Shown here: positions 1-7,997 of the stretch, in pieces
Layout of the letters: every line of letters starts with the position of its first letter
Position numbering within the stretch: the first letter of the stretch is position 1
Origin: Spirochaetales bacterium Spiro_07
GTDB lineage: Bacteria; Spirochaetota; Spirochaetia; Treponematales; Treponemataceae
NCBI GenBank assembly: GCA_001603145.1
Contig: LVBI01000002.1
Span: forward strand, 1-36,611
Direction of reading: 5' to 3'
Length of the DNA stretch: 36,611 nt
Translations under genes and position numbers: made by a program
The notes under the pieces: model-generated
What the model was told of the DNA's origin: nothing
What the model saw: only the letters and a program-made list of their open reading frames with translations
Databases searched by the model: none

Positions 1-971
1 TTTTTGCTCCGGTTCACTGCGAAGGTTTTAAGAGCCGCAATCACGCAACCGGCTACGACCTTGCTCTTGCAACTCTTCAAAATTATGTTATCCGAGACGC
101 GCACCCGCCAAAACAAAAGGGACTCATAAATCTTTTTGCAACTCATTCTTTGAGCTGGGCAGATCAGCAGGAAATGAAAAGAATGTTGAATGCCATAGGT
201 CTTGATGCAAACATCCTTCCCTACAATGCAACTTACGAAGACATCATGAAAATTCCGGCAGCGGAATACAACATTTCTGTCTGTCAGATTTTTGCAGATG
301 AGTACATAAAGTTTTTATCAGAAAAATACGGCACGCCTTATGCCGTAACCAACATGCCTATTGGAACCCGAAGTACAAACCGCTGGCTTCGTGCAATTGC
401 CGCTCTGGCCGGCAAGGAAGAAGAAGCTGAAGCTTTTATAAAAGCCGAAAGCGATGCTGTGCGCGAAGAAGTTGCCAGAATCAAAAGAAAGACAGACGGA
501 CTTCGTGCCTGTCTTACAGCCGGTACCGGTCGTGGCTTTGCTGCTGCAACCTTGATTGGCGACTACGGCATGAAACTCTTGTGTATGCATACTCCTTATT
601 ATGATGAGGCATATATTGATGACTTCAAACGCCTTGAAGAATTGCACGGCTCTGACTTTATTGTAAACATTGCAGACATGCAGCCTTACGAGCAGGTAAA
701 CCTTTTGAAAAAGTTTAAGCCCGATGTTTTTATTGGAATGTCAAACTGGGTTTCACGTCTTGGAATTCCATCCTTCCATATTCTTGATTCAAAACGTCCA
801 ACCTTTGGATACCGCGGAGTTTTGTATCTGGGACGCAAAATCGAAGATGCCCTGGACAATAATAATTTCAATAAAAATCTTTCGCAATTTTCAAAAAATG
901 CCTACCGCGAAGAATGGTACGAAAAAGATGCCTTCAGCTATCTGGAAATGCCGGAAGAGACAAGGAAGTAG
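1..971 (+). CDS. Nitrogenase component 1-like alpha subunit (NifD-like), 5' end outside the window
   Basis: The reading frame is open from the left edge (first whole codon at 3), so the start and the P-cluster-binding N-terminal third are not visible. The visible part begins with APVHCEGF, which matches the NifD PV-CEGF region. A Cys codon at 282-284 lies in SVCQIF...EKYGTPY, equivalent to the region around the FeMo-cofactor ligand Cys275 of NifD. A His codon at 777-779 lies in GIPSFHILD...GYRG and aligns without further gaps to the His442 region. Both ligand positions therefore appear retained, which fits an enzyme that carries a NifB-derived cluster, more like a catalytic D subunit than a NifE scaffold. 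These alignments were made by eye. The beta subunit gene starts 3 bases after the stop, so the two form an operon. The substrate cannot be read from sequence; the sulfur-gene context argues against a plain N2 fixation role. Confidence 0.82.
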   Translation, partial: FAPVHCEGFKSRNHATGYDLALATLQNYVIRDAHPPKQKGLINLFATHSLSWADQQEMKRMLNAIGLDANILPYNATYEDIMKIPAAEYNISVCQIFADEYIKFLSEKYGTPYAVTNMPIGTRSTNRWLRAIAALAGKEEEAEAFIKAESDAVREEVARIKRKTDGLRACLTAGTGRGFAAATLIGDYGMKLLCMHTPYYDEAYIDDFKRLEELHGSDFIVNIADMQPYEQVNLLKKFKPDVFIGMSNWVSRLGIPSFHILDSKRPTFGYRGVLYLGRKIEDALDNNNFNKNLSQFSKNAYREEWYEKDAFSYLEMPEETRK

Positions 972-974
972 AAA

Positions 975-2240
975 ATGGAAAAATGTATAGAAAGACCAAG
1001 AAATTTATGTTCGCTTCACGGCGCACTTGATGTAATCGGAAATATTTATAAAGCCATCCCTATTCTGCACGCAAGTCCAGGGTGTTCAATGCAGGCTTCT
1101 AACCGCACAAATCTTTATTACCTTGGCGGCTATCACGGACTGCCTAGCTCAAATGCCTACGAAAAAGAAGTTGTTTTTGGCGGAACTCAGAGACTGCGCG
1201 AAACAATAAAAGGCAGCCTCGAAATTATGGACGGTGATTATTACGCAGTTCTTACCGGCTGCTCCATGGGAATTAACGGCGATGACGTTGACAGCGTAGT
1301 AAAAGAGTTTGAAGCTTCTCCATATCCTATTGCAAGCATAGACACAGCTGGCTTCCGAGGCGACACCTACACAGGCTACAACATGGCACTTCTTGCAACC
1401 GTAAAAAAGCTTGCAAAAAAGACAGAGACAGATTCCCGCCTTGTAAACATTTACGGACAGCCACCAAGCTCAGACATCACCCTGCGTGGCGACCTTGAAG
1501 AAATCACAAGACTTCTTGCAAGAATCGGTGTAAAGGCGAACACTTTTTTTATCCGCCGCGACGGAATTGAGCAGCTGAAAAATTCCGGCAACGCAGCCCT
1601 TAACATCAACCTTTCACCATGGCTCGCTAAGAATGTAGACACTTACTACAAAGTGAACTTTGGCATTGAAACCATAAGGTTCAATGGCTGGCCGGTTGGT
1701 CCTAAAGACACTGCAAACTTTTTGAGAACAGTGGCCGAGCGGCTCGATCTCGACTCTGAGCTTGTAGACAAAGTTATTCAGGAAGAAGAGCTTTATGTCT
1801 ACGAATATCTGGATTCACTTTTCGGAAACTTTGAGCGCCACCGTTTTATTCTCGTTGGTGAAAGTGCAAAGGCTCTGGGGCTCGCCCGCTTTCTGGTTAA
1901 TGTACACGGTCACATTCCTCTTGCAATCATCTTTACAGATACAGTTCCAAAGCAATATCAGGACAACATCCGCGAAGAAGTTCAAAAGCTTGAATGCCCT
2001 CGCAAGGCAGATGTCTATTTTGAAAATGATGTCTGGGAAATTGAACAGATCGCTCAAAAATATGAAGGCCGGGCAACGCTTTTTATGGGCAGTTCTTATG
2101 AAAAGAAGCTGGCTCAAAAACTGAATGCATTTTTTGCAATCACTTCAAACCCTTGCCTTGATAAAGAAATTCTAAACCGTTCGCATATCGGAACTCACGG
2201 CTGCATTTCTTTAGTCGAAGATTTGTACAATCATTTTTAA
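975..2240 (+). CDS. Nitrogenase component 1-like beta subunit (NifK-like)
   Basis: This 421-residue protein belongs to the oxidoreductase/nitrogenase component 1 family and should pair with the upstream alpha subunit. Three cysteines sit where NifK holds the P-cluster: C12 (NLCSLHGA), C37 (SPGCSM) and C96 (LTGCSMGINGDDV). The FGG motif (residues 68-70) of the family is also present. It is clearly shorter than classical NifK (about 520 residues) and lacks the NifK N-terminal extension, which is usual for nitrogenase-like rather than true Mo-nitrogenase proteins. The ATG follows an AAGGAAG ribosome binding site that overlaps the end of the alpha gene. Electrons would come from the NifH-like protein encoded about 20 kb away on the other strand. 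A NifN-type scaffold role is the main alternative. Confidence 0.85.
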   Translation: MEKCIERPRNLCSLHGALDVIGNIYKAIPILHASPGCSMQASNRTNLYYLGGYHGLPSSNAYEKEVVFGGTQRLRETIKGSLEIMDGDYYAVLTGCSMGINGDDVDSVVKEFEASPYPIASIDTAGFRGDTYTGYNMALLATVKKLAKKTETDSRLVNIYGQPPSSDITLRGDLEEITRLLARIGVKANTFFIRRDGIEQLKNSGNAALNINLSPWLAKNVDTYYKVNFGIETIRFNGWPVGPKDTANFLRTVAERLDLDSELVDKVIQEEELYVYEYLDSLFGNFERHRFILVGESAKALGLARFLVNVHGHIPLAIIFTDTVPKQYQDNIREEVQKLECPRKADVYFENDVWEIEQIAQKYEGRATLFMGSSYEKKLAQKLNAFFAITSNPCLDKEILNRSHIGTHGCISLVEDLYNHF

Positions 2241-2258
2241 TCAGCATATTAGGCAAAA

Positions 2259-3641
2259 ATGATTTCTTCAAACCGGACAAAGACAATGGACATGACAAGC
2301 GGTGCAATTATTTCTCAGATCGTGTCGTTTGCCGTTCCTCTTTTTTTGGGCAATATTTTTCAGCAGCTCTACAACACGGCAGACTGCTTTATTGTAGGGC
2401 ATTTTTTAGGCAGAGATGCACTTGCAGCAGTTGGTTCAACAAGTCATCTTGTGCTTATTGCAATCGGCTTTTTCAATGGGCTTTCGACAGGTGCTCAAGT
2501 AATAATTTCGCAGAGTTTCGGTGCAAGAGACACCAAAACGCTAAACGCCGCAATTAATACATCTCTGCTATTTTCTTTTATAACTGGAATTGTTCTAAGC
2601 TTTGTTGGATTTTTTGCTTCGCCTCTCATCTTGAAACTGATTTCAGTGCCGCCGTCAATTTTCAAGCTGGCATCTTCTTATTTGCGCATATATTTTTCTG
2701 GCATTAGTTTTTTGATTCTGTACAATATGGCTTCTGGAATTTTGCGTGCGCTTGGAGATTCAAAACGGCCGCTTTATTTTTTGATTTTCAGCTCATTTGT
2801 GAATATCATTCTTGACTTGCTTTTTATCATCATTTTAAAGATGGGCGTAAAAGGCGCGGCTCTTGCAACTGTTTTTTCTCAGATGATTTCGGTAATTCCT
2901 GCTTTTGTCATTCTATTTGCCGGCATAAACGTAGCAACAAAATCTGAAAATCAAGAAGTTTTTCGGTTCTCTTTGAAAAACTTAAAAATTAACATTTCAA
3001 TTCTTAAAAAAATGCTTAAAATAGGGTTGCCGGGTGCAGTTTCTTCATCAGTCACATCTTTTTCAAACACATTCATGCAAAAATATGTGAATATCTATGG
3101 AGCATCGTGCATTGCAGGTTGGGCAGTCTTTGCGAGGTTTGACGGCTTTATTATTATGCCGATGATCAGCATTTCTTTTGCCGTAACCACATTTGTAAGC
3201 CAGAATTATGGTGCAAGGCAATCCGCAAGAATTAAAAACGGTATACAGCTTTCATATTTGCTGAATGTTTTTATAATAGGATTTCTTTCTATTTTATTGT
3301 TTGTTTTTGCACAGTTTCTGTCATCGTTTTTCACAGATGATGCGGAATCAATCCGTTATGCTTCGCTTTTTATACGATATACAGCCCCATTTTATTTGCT
3401 ATGCTCAACAACAATGTTCTTTTCGCAAGCTTTAAGAGGTTTCGGTGATTCTCTTGTACCGACTATAATCACATTTAGCGGGTTTGTTGTGTTGCGTCAG
3501 GCTTTTCTTTTTATAGCAACTAGGCTTTCTGACAGTTTCGCTGCCGTTGCGGTCGGTTATCCGGTAGTTTGGTGCGTCACTTCTCTAGTGATGTTCCTTT
3601 ATTATAGATGGAAAATAAAAAATAAATTCAATCAGCTATAG
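2259..3641 (+). CDS. MATE family multidrug/sodium efflux transporter
   Basis: A 460-residue polytopic membrane protein with the two-fold six-helix organisation of MATE exporters. The N-terminal stretch GAIISQIVSFAVPLFLGNIFQQLYN and the first-half segment with D-CFIVGHFLGRDALAAVG are typical of the family, and the length is normal. MATE proteins export organic cations or drugs in exchange for Na+ or H+. The gene begins 18 bases after the beta subunit stop and is probably cotranscribed with it, though the ribosome binding site is weak (AGGC); a second ATG at 2286 is an alternative start. Whether it exports a product of the nitrogenase-like enzyme or is simply a neighbour cannot be told from sequence. 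Confidence 0.88.
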   Translation: MISSNRTKTMDMTSGAIISQIVSFAVPLFLGNIFQQLYNTADCFIVGHFLGRDALAAVGSTSHLVLIAIGFFNGLSTGAQVIISQSFGARDTKTLNAAINTSLLFSFITGIVLSFVGFFASPLILKLISVPPSIFKLASSYLRIYFSGISFLILYNMASGILRALGDSKRPLYFLIFSSFVNIILDLLFIIILKMGVKGAALATVFSQMISVIPAFVILFAGINVATKSENQEVFRFSLKNLKINISILKKMLKIGLPGAVSSSVTSFSNTFMQKYVNIYGASCIAGWAVFARFDGFIIMPMISISFAVTTFVSQNYGARQSARIKNGIQLSYLLNVFIIGFLSILLFVFAQFLSSFFTDDAESIRYASLFIRYTAPFYLLCSTTMFFSQALRGFGDSLVPTIITFSGFVVLRQAFLFIATRLSDSFAAVAVGYPVVWCVTSLVMFLYYRWKIKNKFNQL

Positions 3642-3670
3642 AATAAATCTATATCTTCTATATCTAAAAT

Positions 3671-3723
3671 GTATTATTCAAAGCAAAATAAATTTTGTAT
3701 AACATACTTACTTAGTAGGTAAT
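3671..3723 (+). promoter_or_regulatory. Promoter and 19-bp palindromic operator upstream of the ABC permease gene
   Basis: A TATAAC -10 box lies at 3698-3703. Seventeen bases upstream is GTATTATTCA (3671-3680). Directly overlapping and following the -10 is the palindrome ACATAC-N7-GTAGGT at 3702-3720, read on the minus strand as ACCTAC-TAAGTAA-GTATGT. The same three elements with identical spacing lie upstream of the substrate-binding protein gene at 6738-6787. An operator at this position would block RNA polymerase, so repression is the likely mode. Confidence 0.68.
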
Positions 3724-3736
3724 CATGGGGTAAAAA

Positions 3737-4708
3737 ATGAATCAGGCACTAAAACAAACAAAATCGATTCTATACCGCGCGTTTCCGGCGCTCGGCGTTG
3801 TTCTTGCGCTGATAATACAGAACGCCGTGCCGGACAATCCGCTTCATCCGGCGGCGACACATGGCTATTACAATGCACTGCTGCTTGCGTTGCTTTCAGT
3901 TGCGGTGCTTGCTTTTGTGCTTTCGTTTTTTTTGCCGAATTTCCGCACTAAACTGACGGAAAAAGGGCCGTTCCTTGCAGGTGCAGGCGCGCTCGTTTCT
4001 GTGCTGAATCTTGTTACGGCAAAGTTTGCACTGCTGCCGGTAATCTTTTTTCCGAGTTTTGACAACATTCTTGCAGTTTTTGCAGAGCAGACGCCGCTTC
4101 TCGGCAAGTGTATCTGGTATTCGTTCAGGCTTTTGCTTCTGGGCGTTTTCTGGGGCGTTATTGCAGGCTTCATCACAGGCGTTTGCCTCGGTTTTTCGCA
4201 GAAAGTCTATTACTGGATAAACCCGTACATCAAGCTGATTGGCCCGATTCCGGCGACTGCGTGGATTCCGCTTGTGCTTACCACGTTTCCGACGCCGTTC
4301 GGAGCGAGCGTGTTCATCATTGCGCTTGCCGTGTGGTTTCCGGTTCAGCTTATGACAAGTTCGGGCATTCAGAATACGAGCAAAGTCTATTTTGAAGTCG
4401 GCAAGACGCTCGGCGCGGGCACATTCTTTCAAGTTTTCCGCATTGCTGTTCCGGCTGCGCTGCCGAATATTTTTCAGGGTGTGTTCAACGGAATCTGCGC
4501 GGCGTTCATTGCGCTTATGACAGCCGAGATGTTCGGTGCAAAATACGGAATCGGCTGGTACATCAGCTACATGAAAGCCATGATGATGTACTCTGGCGTT
4601 TATGCCGGTCTGATTATGATTGCGGTTTTCTGTACAGTGATTATCACCGCGCTCTTCAAAGTGCGGAGCAAAGTTCTCAACTGGCAGAAAGGTTTGATTA
4701 AGTGGTAG
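3737..4708 (+). CDS. ABC transporter permease, nitrate/taurine/sulfonate type (TauC/SsuC family)
   Basis: A 323-residue inner-membrane permease. The cytoplasmic EAA loop that contacts the ATPase is visible as GKTLGAGTFFQVFRIAVP, followed by the final helices. The C-terminal 200 or so residues are the usual TauC/SsuC permease domain; the N-terminal 90-100 residues add about three further hydrophobic segments, making it longer than the roughly 250-residue norm. It should import a small organic anion together with the ATPase at 4894 and the lipoprotein at 6860. The ATG follows a GGGG-containing ribosome binding site and a dedicated promoter with the regulon operator. Its stop codon lies inside the first copy of an 86-bp repeat. 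Substrates of this family include sulfonates, nitrate and thiamine precursors; the sulfur context here favours an organosulfur compound. Confidence 0.87.
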   Translation: MNQALKQTKSILYRAFPALGVVLALIIQNAVPDNPLHPAATHGYYNALLLALLSVAVLAFVLSFFLPNFRTKLTEKGPFLAGAGALVSVLNLVTAKFALLPVIFFPSFDNILAVFAEQTPLLGKCIWYSFRLLLLGVFWGVIAGFITGVCLGFSQKVYYWINPYIKLIGPIPATAWIPLVLTTFPTPFGASVFIIALAVWFPVQLMTSSGIQNTSKVYFEVGKTLGAGTFFQVFRIAVPAALPNIFQGVFNGICAAFIALMTAEMFGAKYGIGWYISYMKAMMMYSGVYAGLIMIAVFCTVIITALFKVRSKVLNWQKGLIKW

Positions 4709-4876
4709 GGAGCGACCATGCGTAGCATGGGAAAAACAGTCCGGTGGACTGTTTTTAGCGAGTCTCGGAAAAATCTGTGATTTTTCCGCGGTAGGGAGCG
4801 GCCACGCATAGCGTGGGAAAAACAGTCCGGTGGACTGTTTTTAGCGAGTCTCGGAAAAATCTGTGATTTTTCCGCG
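4705..4876 (+). repeat. Two tandem 86-bp copies of a triple-hairpin palindromic repeat
   Basis: Copies span 4705-4790 and 4791-4876. Each starts GTAGGGAGCG and contains three perfect stems with three-base loops: CCATGC-gta-GCATGG (copy 1), AAAAACAGTCC-ggt-GGACTGTTTTT, and GGAAAAATC-tgt-GATTTTTCC. In copy 2 the first stem becomes CCACGC-ata-GCGTGG, a compensatory change on both arms, while the other two stems are identical. The array separates the permease and ATPase genes of one operon. A related element lies at 35700-35777. Confidence 0.9.
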
Positions 4877-4893
4877 GAAAGAAGGAAGTACAA

Positions 4894-5673
4894 ATGTCTG
4901 GAGAAATTAAACTATCGAATATAACGAAAATCTTTAATCAAGGTGCTGTTGAAGAAGTCACCGCGCTGAACGGCGTAGACTTTACGATTCCGGCCGGCAG
5001 CTTTGTTTCGCTGATTGGTCCTTCGGGCTGCGGCAAGACTACGCTCTTGCGCTGCATTGCCGGACTTGAAACACCCACAAGCGGCGAGGTGAGTGTAGAC
5101 GGTGCAAAAATCACCAAGCCGGGCAGCGACCGCGGCTTTGCGTTTCAGCAGGCGAATCTTTTTCCGTGGCTTACAATCCGCGAAAATATTGCGTTCGGCT
5201 TGCGCGCGCGCCGCATCTACAAAGAACGCAAAGCAGATGTTGAGCAATTCATCAAGCTTGTAGGTCTTAAAGGTTTTGAAAAATCTTATCCGCATCAGCT
5301 TTCGGGCGGCATGAACCAGAGGGCAAGCCTTGCGCGTGCGCTTGTAGGCCACCCCAAGATTCTGCTGCTTGATGAGCCGCTCGGTGCGCTCGACGCGTTC
5401 ACCAGAATGAACATGCAGGACGAGATTTTGCGCCTTTGGAAAGAGCACAACACCACAATGGTGATGGTCACGCACGATGTGGACGAAGCTGTTTACCTTA
5501 GCGACTACGTTGTGGTTATGTCGCCGCGCCCGGCAAAGGTTGAGAAAATCATCAAGGTTGATTTGAGCCACCCGCGCGCACGCGGCCAAGACGTGTTCTT
5601 GAACTACCGCACACAGATTCTTGAAATTCTGGATTACGCTGGAAAAGTGCAGGAAGCCGAATACGCGATATAA
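4894..5673 (+). CDS. ABC transporter ATP-binding protein, nitrate/taurine/sulfonate type (TauB/SsuB family)
   Basis: A 259-residue ATPase that energises the neighbouring importer. Walker A is GPSGCGKTT (residues 42-50), the Q-loop is AFQQANLFPW with the NLFPW signature of this subfamily, the ABC signature is LSGGMNQR, Walker B is ILLLDEP followed by LGALD, and the H-loop is MVTHDVDEA. Length is normal. It is preceded by AAGGAAG and lies downstream of the permease gene, from which it is separated by the two 86-bp repeats; no separate promoter is obvious. A bidirectional terminator follows. Confidence 0.93.
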   Translation: MSGEIKLSNITKIFNQGAVEEVTALNGVDFTIPAGSFVSLIGPSGCGKTTLLRCIAGLETPTSGEVSVDGAKITKPGSDRGFAFQQANLFPWLTIRENIAFGLRARRIYKERKADVEQFIKLVGLKGFEKSYPHQLSGGMNQRASLARALVGHPKILLLDEPLGALDAFTRMNMQDEILRLWKEHNTTMVMVTHDVDEAVYLSDYVVVMSPRPAKVEKIIKVDLSHPRARGQDVFLNYRTQILEILDYAGKVQEAEYAI

Positions 5674-5675
5674 TC

Positions 5676-5712
5676 AAAAAGCCTTGCTGGCGATTTTCCG
5701 GCAAGGCTTTTC
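5676..5712. terminator. Bidirectional rho-independent terminator
   Basis: The stem AAAAGCCTTGC (5677-5687) pairs with GCAAGGCTTTT (5701-5711), extended inward by GG/CC. A T-run or A-run flanks each side, so it can end both the importer operon on the plus strand and the YARHG-domain gene on the minus strand. Confidence 0.85.
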
Positions 5713-5721
5713 TGTTATAAT

Positions 5722-6615
5722 TTATTCTGCTTCATAGCTTTGAAAGTCTTTTATCAGATTTTTTTCCCAATTAGTGAAGGAAGCTTCAGAAAAGTTATCG
5801 TCGGGCTTGTACCAGTCAAAATCATTGAAGATGCCTTTCAAGTCTTCTGCCTTAAACTTATAGCCGTGCTTTGCATAAACAAGATTTCTGAGCAATCTTA
5901 AGTCTTTTTTTGATTCGCGATATTTGAAAGCGCGCATATAATCATAGTTTGCATCGTCCCAATAAAATAACGGAATTGTCTGCACGATTTCGTCTGTTCT
6001 CTGCAAAGACCATCTGTCAGCTGATTCTGTTCTATAAATATTGGCAGAAACGCCTTCAATTTTTAATACAGCGCCAGACAAATATAAAGTTCCGTTTTCA
6101 TTAGCATCATCAGCGTAGCTTGCCGCAAGATCAAAATAATAGTTCTTATCATAAATCTGAATTGACTGGCCTTCAATGGAAATATTCTTATTGTGGATTG
6201 CGTCTGCAAATATTATTGATAAGACGCGCTCTGCATAAGCTTCAAAATCGTGTTTCTTTTTTGAAATTCTTCTATATGATAAGCCGTTTTCATCAAGAAT
6301 AAAGCGTTCTTCGCCACGCTTTACAAAAGACCAGTTTGCAAAATCTTTGGCCTTTACAGCGTAACCGTCTTCAAAACGCACCTGCGAATAGCAGATATTC
6401 GGTTCAAGCGATAAAACATCGTAGCTGGATTCTGCAATTGCATTTAAGGCTTTTTCATAAGACATGTATTCCTTTAAAAGCATTTCCATTTGCACCGGCA
6501 TATAAGTGCCGAGAAAATCTTTTGGAACTTTTTTCAGGTCGCAGTCATCGGCAAAAAGCATGAAAGCTAAAAAAATATAAACTGAAATTACGGACAATCT
6601 TTTAAAATTTTTCAT
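5722..6615 (-). CDS. Secreted YARHG-domain protein of unknown function
   Basis: The chosen ATG at 6615 follows a strong GGAGGA site and begins with a signal peptide (MKNFKRLSVISVYIFLAFMLFA, cleavage near residue 22); a longer frame from 6666 has no such support. The protein has 297 residues. Its C-terminal 70 residues, with LRNLVYAKHGYKF and DFDWYKPDDNF, match the YARHG domain, a small extracellular domain of unknown function common in bacterial surface proteins. The middle part contains no recognised motif. The gene is inverted between the ATPase and receptor genes of the importer, so it probably inserted into an ancestral importer operon. No link to transport is evident. Confidence 0.72.
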   Translation of the reverse strand: MKNFKRLSVISVYIFLAFMLFADDCDLKKVPKDFLGTYMPVQMEMLLKEYMSYEKALNAIAESSYDVLSLEPNICYSQVRFEDGYAVKAKDFANWSFVKRGEERFILDENGLSYRRISKKKHDFEAYAERVLSIIFADAIHNKNISIEGQSIQIYDKNYYFDLAASYADDANENGTLYLSGAVLKIEGVSANIYRTESADRWSLQRTDEIVQTIPLFYWDDANYDYMRAFKYRESKKDLRLLRNLVYAKHGYKFKAEDLKGIFNDFDWYKPDDNFSEASFTNWEKNLIKDFQSYEAE

Positions 6616-6737
6616 TTTTCCTCCTGTAGCCCGCATTATAACATTCAGCTTGCAAGGTGTAAACAATGAACGAACCGCGGCAGAATAAGTCAGTTAAACT
6701 GGCTATAGAAAAATCCTATAAGCTGCATAAAAAAATT

Positions 6738-6790
6738 GTATTATTCACGGTCGATTTTTTCTGATATAACACACTAAACAAGTAGGTATT
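6738..6790 (+). promoter_or_regulatory. Promoter and 19-bp operator upstream of the ABC substrate-binding protein gene
   Basis: GTATTATTCA (6738-6747), 17 bases, TATAAC (6765-6770), then the palindrome ACACAC-N7-GTAGGT at 6769-6787. The layout is superimposable on that at 3671-3720. The left half-site is weaker than in the other copies. A 70-base leader follows before the gene, with a small palindrome TCTGA-taa-TCAGA and a GGAGGT ribosome binding site at 6850-6855. Confidence 0.63.
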
Positions 6791-6859
6791 TTGAAGGTAA
6801 AGGACTGTCTGATAATCAGAAATCCTTTCGGAGCTTCATTACAAAGTTTGGAGGTATAT

Positions 6860-7948
6860 ATGAAAAAATCAGTTTTTGCTTTTGGTGCGGTACTTGCAGT
6901 GCTTGCGCTTTGCTCTGGCTTGACCGGCTGCAGCAAAAAGGCTGAAGCGAACGGCGGCGCACAGGCTCAAAAAGTTGTGCGCATCAATTATCAGACAGGC
7001 AACCTTTGCGGCGCGCCTGTTCATGTTGCATGGAAGCTCGGGCTTTTTGATGAAGAGCTTGCGAAAATCGGTCAGAAAGCTGAGTACGTTGTTGTAGTTG
7101 AGGGCGGCGCAACTCTTGCAGAAATGATTGCATCAGGCAAGGTTGATGCAGGCTATGGCTTGTACGCAACTCAGCTTCAGGCAATGGAAAACGGTCTTCC
7201 GATTTCCTTCACTTCGGGTATTCACATTGGTTGTACAAAATACTATGTACGCGCCGACAGCGATATTTATTCAGCTGCTGATTTGCGCGGAAAAAAGATT
7301 GGCGTTCCGGGGCTTGCAGATTCATCTGTAATGAACTTGAAGCGTAAGCTGATGGATGAAGGAATTGGCGTTACAGCTGATAACAATGAAGTTGAGTTTA
7401 TCGCTTATGCGTCTGCTGATCTTGCAATCGCTTTGAATAACGGCGCAGTTGATGTAATCGGTGCGCATGACCCGATTGCTACAAAAGGCGAGCTTGCTTA
7501 TGGCTTTAGAAAGATTCTCGACACAGGCACGGACGACAAATTTGTGCATGAGTATTGCTGCCAGCAGTTTGTAACTCACAAGCTTTTGCGCGAAAACCCG
7601 GAAGGTGCGGCTGCCGTTACCCGCGCTCTTCAGAAAGCAGCAGCCTTTGTTGAAGCAGAGCCTAGAGCCGCCGCACAGCTTCAAATTGAAAATGACCTTG
7701 TTGCAGGCGATTTGGACTTTAACGCCGCACTGCTTGACGAGCTGAACTATCAGCCAAGCCGTTCGCTTGGCAAAAAGACTTTCGATGCGGCCGCCCGTCA
7801 GTTACAGACAGCCGGAATCTTAAAAGCTACAACTGACATTGAGAAGTTTATTGAAACCGGCTATATCGAGCTTTTCGGTGTGCCTGACGGTTACATCTAT
7901 GACAGCGCGACAAAAACCTATAAAGAAATAAACGGCTCGCGGAGTTAG
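6860..7948 (+). CDS. ABC transporter substrate-binding lipoprotein (NMT1/SsuA-like)
   Basis: The ATG at 6860 follows GGAGGT and opens a lipoprotein signal peptide with lipobox LTGC (Cys24), so the start upstream at 6791 is rejected. The 362-residue protein would be anchored outside the cytoplasmic membrane. The sequence has the periplasmic-binding fold features of the NMT1/SsuA family: RINYQTGNLCGAPVHVAWKLGLFDEEL, then a GATLAEMIASGKVDAGYG segment, and DLRGKKIGVPG. It should deliver the substrate to the permease at 3737 and ATPase at 4894. It has its own promoter with the shared operator, so it can be induced in parallel with the rest despite the inverted gene between them. Related receptors bind sulfonates, nitrate, or pyrimidine precursors. 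Confidence 0.87.
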   Translation: MKKSVFAFGAVLAVLALCSGLTGCSKKAEANGGAQAQKVVRINYQTGNLCGAPVHVAWKLGLFDEELAKIGQKAEYVVVVEGGATLAEMIASGKVDAGYGLYATQLQAMENGLPISFTSGIHIGCTKYYVRADSDIYSAADLRGKKIGVPGLADSSVMNLKRKLMDEGIGVTADNNEVEFIAYASADLAIALNNGAVDVIGAHDPIATKGELAYGFRKILDTGTDDKFVHEYCCQQFVTHKLLRENPEGAAAVTRALQKAAAFVEAEPRAAAQLQIENDLVAGDLDFNAALLDELNYQPSRSLGKKTFDAAARQLQTAGILKATTDIEKFIETGYIELFGVPDGYIYDSATKTYKEINGSRS

Positions 7949-7955
7949 TCTATAA

Positions 7956-7983
7956 TGTCATTGTCCGGCTTGACCGGACAATC
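7956..7983. repeat. Short palindromic repeat, solitary copy
   Basis: ATTGTCCGG (7960-7968) pairs with CCGGACAAT (7974-7982) around the loop CTTGA. A sister copy at 28706-28733 reads ATTGCCCGG-ctcga-CCGGGCAAT, a compensatory T-A to C-G swap in an otherwise near-identical sequence. There is no T-run after it, so it is not a standard terminator. A TATAAT sequence at 7951-7956 lies just before it and could serve the next operon. Confidence 0.7.
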
Positions 7984-7997
7984 TAAAGGAGAAACAC

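Noticed and set aside
1-2240. Classical nitrogen fixation operon
   Set aside because: The beta subunit is much shorter than NifK, no nifE, nifN, nifV or nitrogen regulators are visible, and the linked and co-regulated genes are for sulfur. The left edge prevents a final exclusion.
3896-4432. Long minus-strand open frames opposite the permease gene
   Set aside because: They are rich in Arg, Lys and His without a family match or ribosome binding site and mirror the G+C-biased third positions of the real gene.
4912-5589. 225-codon minus-strand frame opposite the importer ATPase gene
   Set aside because: It is a shadow of a gene with all ABC motifs on the plus strand.
7960-7982. Rho-independent terminator after the receptor gene
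   Set aside because: The stem is strong, but no T-run follows, and near-identical copies occur elsewhere as repeats.
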